Below are positions 21,838 through 32,864 of a stretch of DNA of 64,000 nucleotides, piece after piece. Positions within the stretch are counted from its first letter, which is position 1. Each line of letters starts with the position of its first letter. Under the pieces are notes generated by a model that saw nothing but the letters and a program-made list of their open reading frames with translations, did not search any database and had not been told where the DNA came from. Source of the DNA: Bimuria novae-zelandiae CBS 107.79 (Eukaryota > Ascomycota > Dothideomycetes > Pleosporales > Didymosphaeriaceae); NCBI GenBank assembly GCA_010015655.1, contig ML976719.1:62001-126000 (forward strand), written 5' to 3'. A program made the translations under genes and the position numbers.

Positions 21838-24651
21838 ATGGACGACGAGGCAGTTCACGATGTCTTTTCGACAAATCGTCTATGGAAATCGTCTGCTTTG
21901 TTGGAGGACCCCGCAACGTACGAATCGTCGCTGTTTGCACCCATTCAGCTCGATGGTAAGCGTCGTCGCGTCTTTCCACCACGCGCCGTGCCATGCTAAA
22001 CGCGTGCAGTCCCCGCCATAAAGCTCGACCACCCGTATGCGCCCAATAAACCACTCAACCAGGAACTGCGACTGCCTGATCTTGAGTCGTTTGAATTCGG
22101 CCCGCTCCCTGAGCTCGAAAGCTTCGACGACTCGTCGCTATCACTAGAGACTCCCGCGCCTGTGCAAAAAGAGGAGGATCTCTGGCAGATTGCCTTGGAC
22201 CTTGGCTCAGCGAAGAAAGATGTCAACTTCTTCACCTGGGAGGCTTTCGAAAACCCGGAACACGTCGAACGAAGCACGTCTTATATTACAGATTCGGGAC
22301 CGGCTGCTTTCGATGCTGCCCTCGCCCAAGATGCCGACAACGTAGCTGCTGGGCGCGTGGTGAAGGGGAATGTACTTCTGGAGTCGCTGTGGAACCTGGG
22401 CTTGGGACGGTCTTCAATCCTGTTCTCTTTCAACCCGAAATCACGCTCCTTCGAGCCTGCCATATCCGACGGAAGGCCATCCGGAGTCGGTCCGCAGACT
22501 GCACAGAGCATCACCACCCAGTTCATCCATACCGGCAATGCCTTTCTGCACCTTCGATTTTTTGTCGAGCGCACATTTGCCGCGGCCGACGCAATACCAG
22601 CACGAGTGGCCTTGGCTACGACTGTCTCCAGCCTCCTGTCCACGTTTGAAGAAGCTCTCGGACGCCATGCCAGCAACATCAGGTCTTTGCTGCAGTTGCA
22701 GCGTCTCTTCACCAAACCACGAGAGATCCTTCGCCATGTGGCGCGCACAGTAGACGCTGTAACGCATGCCAATACCAATGAAGAACTGTCTTCTTTGATC
22801 CATCATCGACTGCTAGAAACTGAAGAAGGAGATGGGTATATCCGTCTATTGTCGTGCCAGATTCTGCGTCAAGTAGCGCAACCGAGCATGCATCTTCTGA
22901 GCGAGTGGATTGGTATTCGACAGGATCACGAGACCGTACCATTCGCAGAGCGCGGCGGCTTTGTTGCCGTCAGTGACAACTCCGAGCAGCCAGGTCCCAC
23001 TGAATACATCTATCGCCCAGAGTTGATGCCCGGATTTGTTGGGCCTGAAGACGGAAACCTCATCTTTGACACTGGTAATAGTCTTCGCTTTCTGAAGCAT
23101 CATCATCCGGAGCACCCGCTGGCATCCCTGCATAAATTTGCTGTCGAACCTCCGCCATTAGAGTGGAAGTTTGGCTGGCAAGACATCGAGTCAATTTCTA
23201 TCAAGGCGAAAGCGTACGAAGACGATCTTCGAAAAGCAATCCTAGAGTTTTCAAGCCGTCCATCGTCTGCGAAACTTGAGAAAATGATTGCAAAAGACGC
23301 ATCCCTTCTAGGGACGAACGGCACCCCGGACCTCGATAAGTACATCCAAGAGTCCATACAGTCTCTTGATGGCCCGCCCAAGCAGCCGCTAAGTAACCTA
23401 CTGGATGAGGTTGGGCTTTTGACGAAACAAATACTTGACGATGAAAGTGAACTCGGTTCTTCAGATTCCAATAACTTCGCTCCACCCATTTCGATAACGT
23501 CCGCACTTTCCTTTGGACCTCTGCTGCTAGCACAAGCAAAGTTGGTCAATGCTACAACCTTGCGTCTCTTCTTCCGCTCCCACCAACTCCGTTTGCATCT
23601 GGCGATACAGCGACAATACCAGCTCTTTGGGGATGGCGTCTTCTCGTCCATCCTCGCTTCGGCTCTTTTCGACCCTGACCGCGAAAGCGCGGAAAGGCAC
23701 AAGGGTCAAATGAGGAGCGGAGTCCACATGGGACTCCAACTGGGCTCACGCGAGAATTGGCCACCGGCTAGCTCCGAACTACGACTTGCTCTCATGGGCA
23801 TCTTGATTGAAAGCTATCACTCGTCTGCACTCTTTCACTCGACGCAGAAGGACAGCCCGGCACCAACACCTGGTCGCGATAATAACGAACTGCCGGGTCA
23901 CCTCAATTTTGCTGTTCGCCAGCTCGATGAGTCTTCGATGGAAAAGATCATGGATCCATACGGGCTATACGCTCTTGACTTCTTACGTCTGCAATACGTA
24001 CCTCCAAGTCCGCTGAACCTTGTCATCACGTCCGTCGCGTTGGAAAAGTACGACTACATATTCAGATTCCTCCTCCGCCTCTTGCGTATGATCTTCGTGG
24101 TCGCGCATCTTCCGCGCCAGTATTCAGATTCCGAATCACGTCTTTTCCGTACAGAGGCATACCACTTTGTCACGGCCCTTTCCACGTACATCTTTCAGAC
24201 TGGCATCGCAGAACACTGGGATGTCTTCCAAACATACGTGACTACTATCGAGCGCAGACTCGCTGAAGAGGACGCAGCGAACGAGCTTGGCACCCGCGTC
24301 ACGGAAGGTCTCGCCGCCATCCGCGACGCTCACGAGAAGTGTCTCGACAGCATCCTCTTCTCCCTGCTCCTACGCCGGCGCCAGCGCAAAATCATGGCCC
24401 TGATCGAAGAGATCTTCGAGCTCATCCTTCTCTTTGCGAAGAAGCAGAATCCTGAAACCAAGGTTGAGGAGAGCGTCAAAGACATGTATCTCAAGCTGAG
24501 AGGGAAAATCAAGGTATTCCTCAACGTGTGCAGACAATTGATGGGCAAGAAGGGGTACGGCAAGGGCAAGGGGACCGCAGAGGAAGATACGATGGACCGC
24601 CTGGGCGTGCTGCTGGAGATGAATACGTACTTCTCGAAGGGTGCAATATAA
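21838..24651 (+). CDS. gamma-tubulin complex component (Spc97/Spc98 family, probably GCP6/Alp16 type)
   Basis: Two exons, 21838-21955 and 22010-24651, give 919 residues. The intron is GTAAGC...GTGCAG, and the join restores a continuous frame ('...APIQLDGVPAIKLDHPY'). The central 'GNVLLESLWNLGLGRSSILFSFN' and the C-terminal 'EKYDYIFRFLLRLLRMIFVV' (about residues 719-737) match the conserved GRIP1 and GRIP2 segments that bind neighbouring subunits and gamma-tubulin. The family builds the microtubule-nucleating complex at the spindle pole body. The N-terminus (short acidic start, then Pro/Glu-rich linker) suggests the GCP6/Alp16 branch, but GCP5 cannot be excluded by eye. The start was chosen because it is the only ATG in frame with the spliced exon and lies 173 bp from EAF7. 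Confidence 0.85.
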
Positions 24652-24870
24652 GGCTGACGCGCACGCATATATCGTACAATTTACCCTTTTGGGATGTGGC
24701 GGCCTTCGCATTCGCCTTATCAATGGTCAGCCATCGAATGTCAAAACCAGAACTTCACATTCCACGCGTATATCTTCAGAAACCAAGATGTCGAAGTAAC
24801 GCCCCTCGTCTTTCCCTCGCGCTCTTGCAGTCCATCAAGACCCCCAACCGCCTGCCCATGTTCACCCACA

Positions 24871-26014
24871 ATGCCTCGCACCCACTCCCTCGACAACCTC
24901 CGCACACCCTCACCCTCCTCTCGTCCTCCACCACGCCGCCCTACCCTACGGCGGCCTCGGCTCCTGGCCATACACCCCCGTCCACTCTTCCCTCCAACAC
25001 GCTCCTCCGCACTCATCGCAGCTTTTAACATCACGAACCAAACCTTCTTCATGGCACTGTTCTTCCTGCTCTCGGGGTACTTCTCCACCCTCGCTTCAGA
25101 AACGCGCTCGCGAAGTGGAAGCGTCTGGGTGTGCCGTGCGTGGTGTACAGCATCGCTGCACCGGGCGTGCTCGAGGGGGTTATTGGTTGGGTTCGCGACG
25201 GCGTAGACTGGCGGTTGGTCGTGGAGAGAGCAGCGGGGAAGGTATGGGCCGTGAGGGCTGTGAGTGGGCCGGTGTGGTATTGCTGCCTCCTCCTCGTTTT
25301 CGACTCTGTGTATACGCTTGTGTTCTATCCATCCCGGCGGAATCATGCTCTACAGCCCCGTAACATCGCGGGCACTCCAGGCAGCCTCAGAGACACGTCC
25401 GTCCTACTAGCACTTTTCTTCGCCGCGCTCTCGTCGTTCCTCCTGCGCCTCACGCACCCCATAGGCGCGCCCCTCGCCCTGCTGAACTTCGAACTCGGCT
25501 TCCTCCCCCAGTACATCCTCTACTACTCCACCGGCGCGTACACCCACCGTGCGCTACATACCTCTCCCGTCCACCTCATCCCCTCTCCGCGCTCGCGCCG
25601 TGTCGTTTTAGTCGTGCTCATGTCCACCCTGTGCGGATGGGCATGTCGCGGGTACCGCTTAGTTCATCACTAAGGCAAGGAAATAGATGAGGTGATGGCT
25701 ATGGCGCGAGGCGGGCCCAATGCGCTCGCTTTGTGCTACACCGTTTTCAACGAAGCGCTCGGGTTTCTCATGTCTGGCGCTTTGCTAAGGGTGTTTGGTG
25801 AGAGGGCGTGTGCAGGGAGGAAGTGGTGCGTCTGGGGCGTCGATGCGGGGGGTGGATTTATGCGGCGTTTTTGGTGCATGCGCCAGTTGTGGTGGCGCTG
25901 CAGTGTGCGCTAGAGAACTGGGTCGTTGATGTTGGGGTGAAGAGTGTGGTTGTTGGGGGGTTGGGGTGTGTGGGGAGCGGGCTTGAGGGCGTGGGTTTGA
26001 GAGGGTATGTTTAG
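24871..26014 (+). pseudogene. acyltransferase-3 family membrane protein, decayed
   Basis: Fragments of one acyltransferase_3 (OafA-like) protein follow each other in alternating frames. They are 'HSLDNLR' at 24889, 'LVLHHAALPYGGLGSWPYTP' at 24930-24990, 'AFNITNQTFFMALFFLLSGYF' at 25021-25085, 'APGVLEGVIGWVRDGVDW' near 25165, 'LNFELGFLPQYILYYSTGAY' near 25483-25545, 'GGPNALALCYTVFNEALGF' near 25710, and 'IYAAFLVHAPVVVALQCALEN' near 25855-25918. HH after the first membrane helix is the expected catalytic position. At least five frame changes and a stop at 25671-25673 separate the pieces. Only single-base indels are needed, so this is a relatively young pseudogene or, less likely, a poorly sequenced gene. 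Confidence 0.75.
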
Positions 26015-26203
26015 GGGCTGTGGGTGTGCTGTCAACTTTGGAGCTTCGCAAGCTTCGAGAAGCCGTGGTAGAACGCTTGAACAAGAACTCGATGTAGATG
26101 TGCTGTAGGGGGTGAGGGATGTGTGATAGCCTCTTGCAATGGCTACCAGGGGATTTGAACCACAGAAGAGGTAGGAAATGCATCATAGAGCTTGCCGTGA
26201 AGT

Positions 26204-27745
26204 CTACGGGGAGTTTTGTGTTATGAAGCTATGATGAGTAAAAGCGAAATAAGCTGCAAAACATGTGATATGCCGCTCGTCCAGAATTGAAGCACCGTCC
26301 ATATGAGATCGATATTCGCCTTCGAGAGGCATAAATGCTTTTTGGTGACACCATGTGTAGAGCCTTTGGCCATCCCTCCATGTCTTCCATCTGAGAATGT
26401 AGTGACTCTGACTGTAAAACGCTGTCCGCATAAGATTTGTCCACCACATATCTTTCCCCTGATAAATCTTGATTTGATCTCGTCCCCAAGGCTGTCGAAA
26501 CTTTCCAGCCTAAACGTCGAACACAGAAAATCCCAGAATTCGTCCTCCGCCTTCAGATGATAACGGGTGCTCCTGCCAGCTGTTCTGACATTGTTGGGGA
26601 ATGACTTCCCATCCATTACCGAAACGCAGAATGTGTACGCCATTGAGTGTTGTCCGAATGATCTCGAGGGTCGGTCCAAGGTCCGCGGGAGCAGGGTATC
26701 CTGGCTCATCAACTTTGTAGCCTGGAAATATGAGTTGAACCGAAGCGAGGTTGGAAAGCTATGACGACTGGAAGAGGGACTGCCAGGTATCCAGTTGCCG
26801 AGACCCGAGGCGGACGTACGCAAGGCCAAGAGATTCAATATTCGGAAAGATGCGAACTACCTCTAGAACGCCAGACACAGTGAAGAACACTTTGGAATTG
26901 GCGGTCAGCCGAAAGGCCTTGAGCTTTGGTAGTGTGATAGTGGGACGACTTGAAGTTTTCCAGGGTACAAGGTACTGCTCCCCATCAAGGGAACTCTGAG
27001 CATGGCGCAAGGCAATTTCTAGATACTCAAGTCCCTTGAAACCCTCAAGTCACTCCTGTAGCAATGGACCACCATATCGGCAAGATGGTACATTCAGTGA
27101 CAACCTCTTCAGAAGTTGAGTCCATATGGATTCTCGGTACCTGAAGTCAATTCCCGGCGTGAGCAGGCAAGATTCCGCCCCTTGTCCATGTAAAGGTAGA
27201 ACTAGAGTTTCTAGATGGAAACCGTACCTGGACGGCATAAACTTGTGTAGATTGTAGGTCCTTCCGACGGCCCAGAGCACGTTGTAGACAGGTCCAGAAA
27301 CAAATTGGTCAGTATCAAGGGTCTGTTAGTCATCTCAGCCTGTGTCTTCGTCATATGTGAATTGTAGTTCCTGCACATTGGGAAATGCCGACATTTCATT
27401 GAAAACGCCGTAAGCGAAATCCCACTTCTCCGAATCGGAGAGCTCAACTGGGCGAAAAGCAGACAACGTCATTTTCTTCATGGCCTTTGCGTGCTCGGAT
27501 TTGGAAACTTATTGGTAACACCTTAGATCATAGTCTTTGCCGCCGAGAGAGATGTCTTCTAGAACACACACAAAGGCGTATTTCATCGACTTAGTTTGAT
27601 ATAAAGCACAGCACACCAGCCGAGCCTGGAGTATATCTTTCTTGGATTATTCGGTGATTGTGGCAAACCGCTCAGTCACGGGATGGTGGTAAATCAGCAG
27701 ATAGCCCAAGATATTGTCTAGGGTTTCCGGTGGAATGCTGTCCAT
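26204..27745 (-). pseudogene. F-box-like protein pseudogene with seven RIP-type stops
   Basis: One minus-strand frame stays aligned for 514 codons from ATG 27745 to a stop at 26204. It begins 'MDSIPPETLDNILGYLL', a fungal F-box-like start, and continues with 'LQARLVCCALYQ', 'PVELSDSEKWDFAYGVFNE', 'LPKLKAFRLTANS' and 'LRFGNGWEVIPQQ'. Seven in-frame stops occur, with low ends at 27647, 27509, 27335, 27326, 27050, 26759 and 26510. Each is TAA, TAG or TGA where CAA, CAG or CGA would restore a plausible residue. No indel is needed. F-box proteins recruit substrates to SCF ubiquitin ligases, and fungal genomes carry many paralogs, which would make this copy a RIP target. Confidence 0.78.
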
Positions 27746-28343
27746 GTTGATGATCGAGCGTTCAGCGTACCGGACACACAAGCGCAGGTACAAGGGAGCC
27801 GTGCAGCAGCGGCGGTGTGGCAATCCTTCTGCACCGGCACTGTGCCCTTCAGAGCAGGGGGTTGGGCGGCAATAGGTCGCGTGCGGTGCGACCGTGGAAA
27901 CCGGCCTCGAAATTGAAGGAAGGGCAGAAAAGTGGAAGTGTGCAGTGTCAAAGTGGAAGGCTACGCTTGTTGAGATTGCAGGTGCGCGTGGGCGGCTTGG
28001 CAAGGTGGTGAAGGGCAGGGGCGATCTTGGATCACTGCCGACGTCACTTGCTCGTTCCAAGGAAAGAGCGAGGTATTACCACACTGTCTTCGCAGTTTTT
28101 GCAAAAGCTTCAACCTTAGCTTTGATTACTACTTGCACGTTACTGCAGTTCGCTCACATAAAGTCACATTGTAAATTCTATGCTCGATCTCTACCAAAAA
28201 ATGAGAAACCAACATGAACGTCGAAACAGCCTCCAAGAACTGGCAGTAATAGCCCTGGCTTTTCTGACTTTTGTACTCGAACTGTGCTCGACCTCGGTGC
28301 TAGAGGCGTCTATCTCCCCATCTTCATCCGACCTCACCACCGG
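27746..28343. other. intergenic, no gene seen
   Basis: Upstream region of the F-box pseudogene and downstream region of the orphan ORF. Short ORFs on both strands overlap each other and lack motifs. Confidence 0.4.
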
Positions 28344-28955
28344 CTAATCCCACTCCTGAGGATTAATCCGCGCTTTGATCTCCTGGATCTCAAGTCCCAG
28401 CCCAATAATCATCTTATACGCTTCACGCAACTGGATCTTCAATCTCTCGATTTCTGACTTCGGTACCTCTACCTCTTCCCACTCCTGCTCTTCGTCCATG
28501 TCACGCTCGTTCTCGCATACGTCACTATCGATTTGCAGTCGTGAAACTTGATGTTCCAAGGTAGCAGGATGGTGAAGGGGCACAGGCTGATATAGAGCAA
28601 GTGGGCTAGGGAAAGAAGCTACCTCACGGACGACTCCCTGGCGGAGTGGATTTTCTGTGGGGAATCTGGCCATGCCCTCACCCCGGTGATCACCAGCGTT
28701 TTGGGATGTATCTGACGTCCTGCTCTCATCGCTGCTACGCGGAGGCTGGTGGTGGTTAGTGTATCTCAAGTGCTCCGCGTTACGGTACATCTCCCGTGGT
28801 AACTCGCATGAACCACCTTGTCTCCTGTGGTCCCGTTTTTGGTATATTCCTCGGCGCGCGCTACTCCGCGGATCCGTGAAGCTCTCAGACACAAGCTGGA
28901 CGAAGTTGGCTAAGTACCTCTCCCGGGACACTATGTTGGGACGATGTTTGTGCAT
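28344..28955 (-). CDS. orphan protein with C-terminal coiled coil
   Basis: An intact intronless ORF of 203 residues. The N-terminal 130 residues are polar, rich in Arg, Ser and Pro, and probably disordered. The C-terminal 60 residues, 'EQEWEEVEVPKSEIERLKIQ' onward, form a predicted leucine-heptad coiled coil (L/I spaced by 7: EIERLKIQLREAYKMIIGLG). No known domain was recognised. Codon use and GC resemble neighbouring genes. It could be a lineage-specific gene or a chance ORF. I favour a gene because of the well-formed heptads. Confidence 0.5.
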   Translation of the reverse strand: MHKHRPNIVSRERYLANFVQLVSESFTDPRSSARRGIYQKRDHRRQGGSCELPREMYRNAEHLRYTNHHQPPRSSDESRTSDTSQNAGDHRGEGMARFPTENPLRQGVVREVASFPSPLALYQPVPLHHPATLEHQVSRLQIDSDVCENERDMDEEQEWEEVEVPKSEIERLKIQLREAYKMIIGLGLEIQEIKARINPQEWD

Positions 28956-29248
28956 TTTAGGGTTAGTTGGTTAAGTATTCTGATTGAGAGGAGGTGTGGA
29001 AAGATGAAGGATTTGTAGAAGTAGGAGGTTCTGTATCAAGGTTTATGGCGTCTATAGGAGCTGAGCTGGCTAGGGTTGCTTGTAGGAATGCGTATGGATG
29101 ATGAGATGGCGGTTGGATGGCGAACGTGTTCTCATGATGTGTTGTAGATCAAACAAGACTGCCCCTTGTCGGATGACATGTGGTTGAGCTCCACGCAGGT
29201 CCACGTGGTTGTACAACATGTTTCTCATTCGGTCCTTGAAGGATCTTT

Positions 29249-30202
29249 CTATAGCCCGTGGTCGTTTCGGATACCCAGGATCTCCGAACAGGGTACCGCC
29301 ATACCCGGGTATTCGCCAGCGTACAACATATATTGCGTGCTCAAATCCCTCCACTCTCCTGAATACATACTCTTTCCCAGAAACATCACAATACCTCCGA
29401 TTCGCTCCGGCACCAAGCGCCATCCAGGATGCTTGCGGCCTTGGAAAACGATGTTGTGACCGGCGAGCTCGTCAACAACTTCCTTCCACTCATTAATGTA
29501 CTTATCCATCAGGCAAGGGCGAGGCCCGGCACCCCAACCTCCATCAGACTGGATATATCCCGCGAAATGGAATTCGAGCTTGCGAATACAGTAGTGAGGA
29601 ACGTATTCGTGCTCAAAGCGGATCGTGTCTTTGAATTTGTAACGCGCGCCGTGCCATAAGCTTCGACGGTTTTCGTCGGGCAAAGCAGCAGCACAGCCTA
29701 CGGCTAAGATCCGGTATAAAAGGTTCCGCAGCTGTGTCCCAAATACTAAGGTGAAGTTGTCGGTTTTCGGGGAGCCTTCCCAGTCCCGAGTCCAATCGTA
29801 GCCGTCGCATTGCATGCGCACGTTGATTTTGAGGTTTTCAATCATAGATGGTCGTGTCGCTGGCATCAACAGCCACGTCGCCCAGATTTTCTCTTCATTG
29901 ACGATAAGAAGATCCAGAACGTAGGGAACGTCGGCCTTCGATGCTCGCTCCAGCGTTTCAGTGCGTAGTTGCCGACACGTAAGAAGGAGGCCTCCAAAGG
30001 TAGGCTGGAATGCGGAAGCGCGCTTCTCGAAGTAGATCAAATTCCCAACTTCTTTCCAGTACGTATCTTCGAATTGGGTGCGCTCGCCTCCGCCAAAATC
30101 CTTGTCATTCGAGGCGATTGGCGGGCTGCGCCGCTCAGACGTAACCACCTCGTCGATGATGATATCCCGTAGCTCCCTGGGAAGAGACAATAGCGACGCC
30201 AT
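29249..30202 (-). CDS. F-box-like protein
   Basis: Intronless, 317 residues from ATG 30202. The longer in-frame start at 30379 would place the N-terminus inside the mariner terminal repeat, so I reject it. The start 'MASLLSLPRELRDIIIDEVV' has the LP-E-[LI]-x-x-x-I core of fungal F-box-like domains. It is followed by 'LLLTCRQLRTET', the second helix signature seen in many Dothideomycete proteins of this class. The remainder ('CIRKLEFHFAGY', 'GWRLVPERIGGIVMF') is of unknown fold. It presumably acts as an SCF adaptor or a related intracellular protein; the substrate is unknown. A Tc1/mariner copy ends 134 bp upstream of the start codon and may affect its expression. Confidence 0.72.
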   Translation of the reverse strand: MASLLSLPRELRDIIIDEVVTSERRSPPIASNDKDFGGGERTQFEDTYWKEVGNLIYFEKRASAFQPTFGGLLLTCRQLRTETLERASKADVPYVLDLLIVNEEKIWATWLLMPATRPSMIENLKINVRMQCDGYDWTRDWEGSPKTDNFTLVFGTQLRNLLYRILAVGCAAALPDENRRSLWHGARYKFKDTIRFEHEYVPHYCIRKLEFHFAGYIQSDGGWGAGPRPCLMDKYINEWKEVVDELAGHNIVFQGRKHPGWRLVPERIGGIVMFLGKSMYSGEWRDLSTQYMLYAGEYPGMAVPCSEILGIRNDHGL

Positions 30203-30335
30203 AATGGTATAGTGATGCGATGGAGGAAGTGCGCGTGAAGAGAAAAGAGATGTGGCAATGGTGGAGCCTGCAATCCACTTGCATAGAGATACGCTAAGCC
30301 GCTTGCGGTTACGTTCAATATTGTACCCACACATA

Positions 30336-32077
30336 CAAAGGGTAATCTCAATAAAGTCGGCCGTCATGTGACTTGCCAAGAAGCTAGCGCGTCACTAGCG
30401 GAACAGAGTCTCCGAGCCTCCGAGCCTCTAAGAGCTCTGTAGAGCGTCAACACCTACACTTCAACCTCACGTTTCTCACTCAATATGGCTTCAAATCCTG
30501 CCAAAAAAAGCTCTCGATTGCTTTTAGAAGCCTAGCTAGCTGCTATCGTTGTTCTTAGGACAAAATACAACCTCACTTTCCCAGAAATCGCCACTGATTT
30601 GGGTATAACTGACCACGCCTGTGGTAAGGCATTTCGACGCGTCAAAGGCGCCGCAAAGGGCGACTCACTGCAGGAATTGCTAGCTGCAACACCTACAGTC
30701 AAGCAGTCTCCTCCTGGCAGACCTGTAAAGGTACGCGATGGCTCTACGCTGAGCGCAAGACTACGGCATGACATCATCGTATATGGCACCTACCGGGTGC
30801 ATGACGCTGTCAGAGACCTCTGCGCAGAAGCTGGCATCACACTTAGTGAGAATACAGTCCATAACATTGCTAGGGAGCACCGCGACGAGCAGCACCCATA
30901 CGCAATAACTCGCGGAGTACGACCCAAAAAACCGGCGCTCAGTAGCAACGACGAGGACCAGCGACTACAGTACTGTGCCTGGCTCAAGGCTAAATATAAC
31001 CTACACTTTCCACGCATTATATTCGTCTGCTATAATGAGACCTCTAAGTCCATTAGCGGGAGCAATATACGTGGCGGAAAGCAGAGGATTTCAAGACCAG
31101 TTAGACAAGACAGTAACGTCTACGCACTGCCTGCAACGCCACCTAAATTCAGTCTTATAATCTGCGCTGCCACTTCAACTAATACTACTTGCTCCTATCA
31201 ACGCCCTTGCGTTGTTTGGGCTCAGGACGACGATGAGAGCCGCGAGGACCTTATACAACGCGTCTCCCACACAAATAATATAGCAAAGGAGGCTCTTAAG
31301 GTCAAACGCTCTCGCGCGACTGTCGCTGGCACCAACAAGGAGCGGCAACTACGGGAAATCAACCGCAATATTGCCTATAATAACAGTCAACGCCGAGCTA
31401 CTAACAAGGCTACTAGTAAGAAGGGTGGAGCTCTCCGCGCAGGTATCAAGAAACCTCTTACTATTAAAAAGTTCTTCAAAACAGAGGAGTTTGTATACAA
31501 CGGAGGGAAGGGCATGAACGGCATCTGGTACGCAGAGAACATACTTAAGAAACACCTATTCCCTTATTACTGCGCTATACGCGACAATAACCCAGGCGCA
31601 GCTATCTATTTAATTTAAGACAACGTTCGCCTACACTCACTAGGTCTCCGGTACTGCCAGCCAGAAATTGAAGCTCTAGGAATCAAGTTTGGCCCTCAGC
31701 CTCCCAATTCACCCGACTTACACCCAATTGAGCGCTGTTTTGGGCGTCTAGAAGGTTTTTTGGCAAGTTACGAATGCCTATCAAGTTCTAAGGAGGCCAA
31801 AAAGGCTGCAGAACAGTACATAAAGGAGGTCTGGCAAGGTGATGAGACACTCAGGCAGTATATGGCCGAAAAGCTTCATCCTACCTACTTTATGCGCGTT
31901 GCAGAGCTCTGCGAGGACGCAGGTGGCCAGAACAACTTTACAGCATAATTAGAACATCTTATTTGGGTGTATTTGCTTATACTTTAGATGGAATCAAGAT
32001 GCGCGACTTTTGAAGTTGCTACCCCTGCAGGAATCCCTGCTGCACGTGACGGCCGACTTTATTGAGATTACCCTTTG
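30336..32077 (+). mobile_element. Tc1/mariner transposon with 35-bp TIRs and TA duplication
   Basis: Terminal inverted repeats at 30336-30370 and 32043-32077 begin CAAAGGGTAATCTC and match at 34 of 35 positions. TA flanks both ends (30334-30335 and 32078-32079), the hallmark target duplication of Tc1/mariner elements. The 1742-bp element carries one transposase gene. It inserted between the F-box-like gene (start 30202, opposite strand) and the small coiled-coil ORF. Confidence 0.93.
30485..31948 (+). pseudogene. Tc1/mariner DDE transposase, inactivated
   Basis: One frame runs 488 codons from ATG 30485 to 31948 with two stops: TAG at 30533 (CAG in the ancestor) and TAA at 31616 (probably CAA, just before 'DNVRLH', where Tc1 relatives have Q-D-N). 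A helix-turn-helix N-terminus ('LTFPEIATDLGITDHACGKAF') is followed by an HTH_Tc-like region and the DDE_3 catalytic domain. The first catalytic Asp is replaced by Asn in 'CYNETS' (AAT at 31034-31036, expected GAT). The second Asp (DNVRLH) and the acidic residue in 'SPDLHPIER' remain. The three lesions are all C-to-T or G-to-A at CA/TG sites, consistent with mild RIP. Confidence 0.85.
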
Positions 32078-32079
32078 TA

Positions 32080-32480
32080 CTATATGGAAGTCGTTATAGA
32101 AATCGGGGAGATTGGATTCAAGAAGGGTACTTTGACGTACTTAAATTAGTGCAGTGCACATGGTTTGTCAATCTTCAGAAATACCCAGGAAGTCGTAAAA
32201 CAGGAGCATAGTAGTACTCAGTCTTTCGGGCTGGATTTGCAAATCTTAGTGAATATGTGCCTGGCATAGATCATTATTCAAAAAAATTAATTTAAGCGAC
32301 AATGGTATACTTAATCATGACAGAGTGGTCAGGGCTGGTAGGGGAAATGACAAGATAATACTTCCTTGCTAGTACACACCAGGGCCGGGACGAGCAGGTG
32401 TCCACAGCGCCAATGTATGCGATATTCGGAAATAGGATTATTACAAGACTAATCCACTCAGACAACCTACCGACACCGGA
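32080..32480. other. spacer after the transposon, no gene seen
   Basis: About 400 bp to the right of the mariner element. One short plus-strand ORF (32398-32595) is Pro/Ser-rich and is antisense to the C-terminal part of the small coiled-coil ORF. Nothing else is supported. Confidence 0.4.
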
Positions 32481-32864
32481 CTACACCAAACGAACCCCTA
32501 CATCTCCTCCCACCCTTCCAAGCCCAGGCCTCCTCCTCCCCGGCCCTCTCACGCCCTCTCTCAGCCCATCCTTCAAACCCGCAACATCCTCTTGAACCCT
32601 GCGTAATAAACCTTCTAATACAGTACACTGCTGCTCTATGCTCCGCTTCATGTCCTCAACACAGCGCTTGACTTACCTCAATGTCTCGTCTGTGGTCTTC
32701 AGTCGCTCATCGAGGTCCTCAATTCTTCTCCTGATGCTTTCGTGTTCGCTGTGATGAGCATTTTGTACGGGGGCTTGAATGTATTGTTGGCTAGCTGGAG
32801 CTGGTGGTGGGCGCGGACGGTAGGGGGAGGGGAGGTCGCCGGGGTAGGAGGGGTAGGTTGACAT
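32481..32864 (-). pseudogene. small proline-rich/coiled-coil protein with one in-frame stop
   Basis: From ATG 32864 the frame reads 'MSTYPSYPGDLPSPYRPRPP' then a heptad-rich segment 'SEHESIRRRIEDLDERLKTT'. It hits TAA at 32673-32675 and, in the same frame, continues 'VKRCVEDMKRSIEQQCTVLE' and 'LLRRVQEDVAGLKDGLRE' to TAG at 32481-32483. The coiled-coil heptads carry on smoothly past the stop, which implies that a Gln codon CAA became TAA. A very short intron using GTAAGT beside the stop is the alternative, but no acceptor lies at a usual distance. Function unknown. Confidence 0.5.

Noticed and set aside
26135..26165. GGTTCAAATCC-like tRNA B box on the minus strand
   Set aside because: The T-arm stem does not pair fully, and no acceptor stem, D-arm or anticodon arm could be placed upstream, so it is not a tRNA gene.
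30203..30379. N-terminal extension of the F-box-like ORF
   Set aside because: It runs into the mariner terminal inverted repeat; the internal ATG at 30202 directly precedes the F-box motif.
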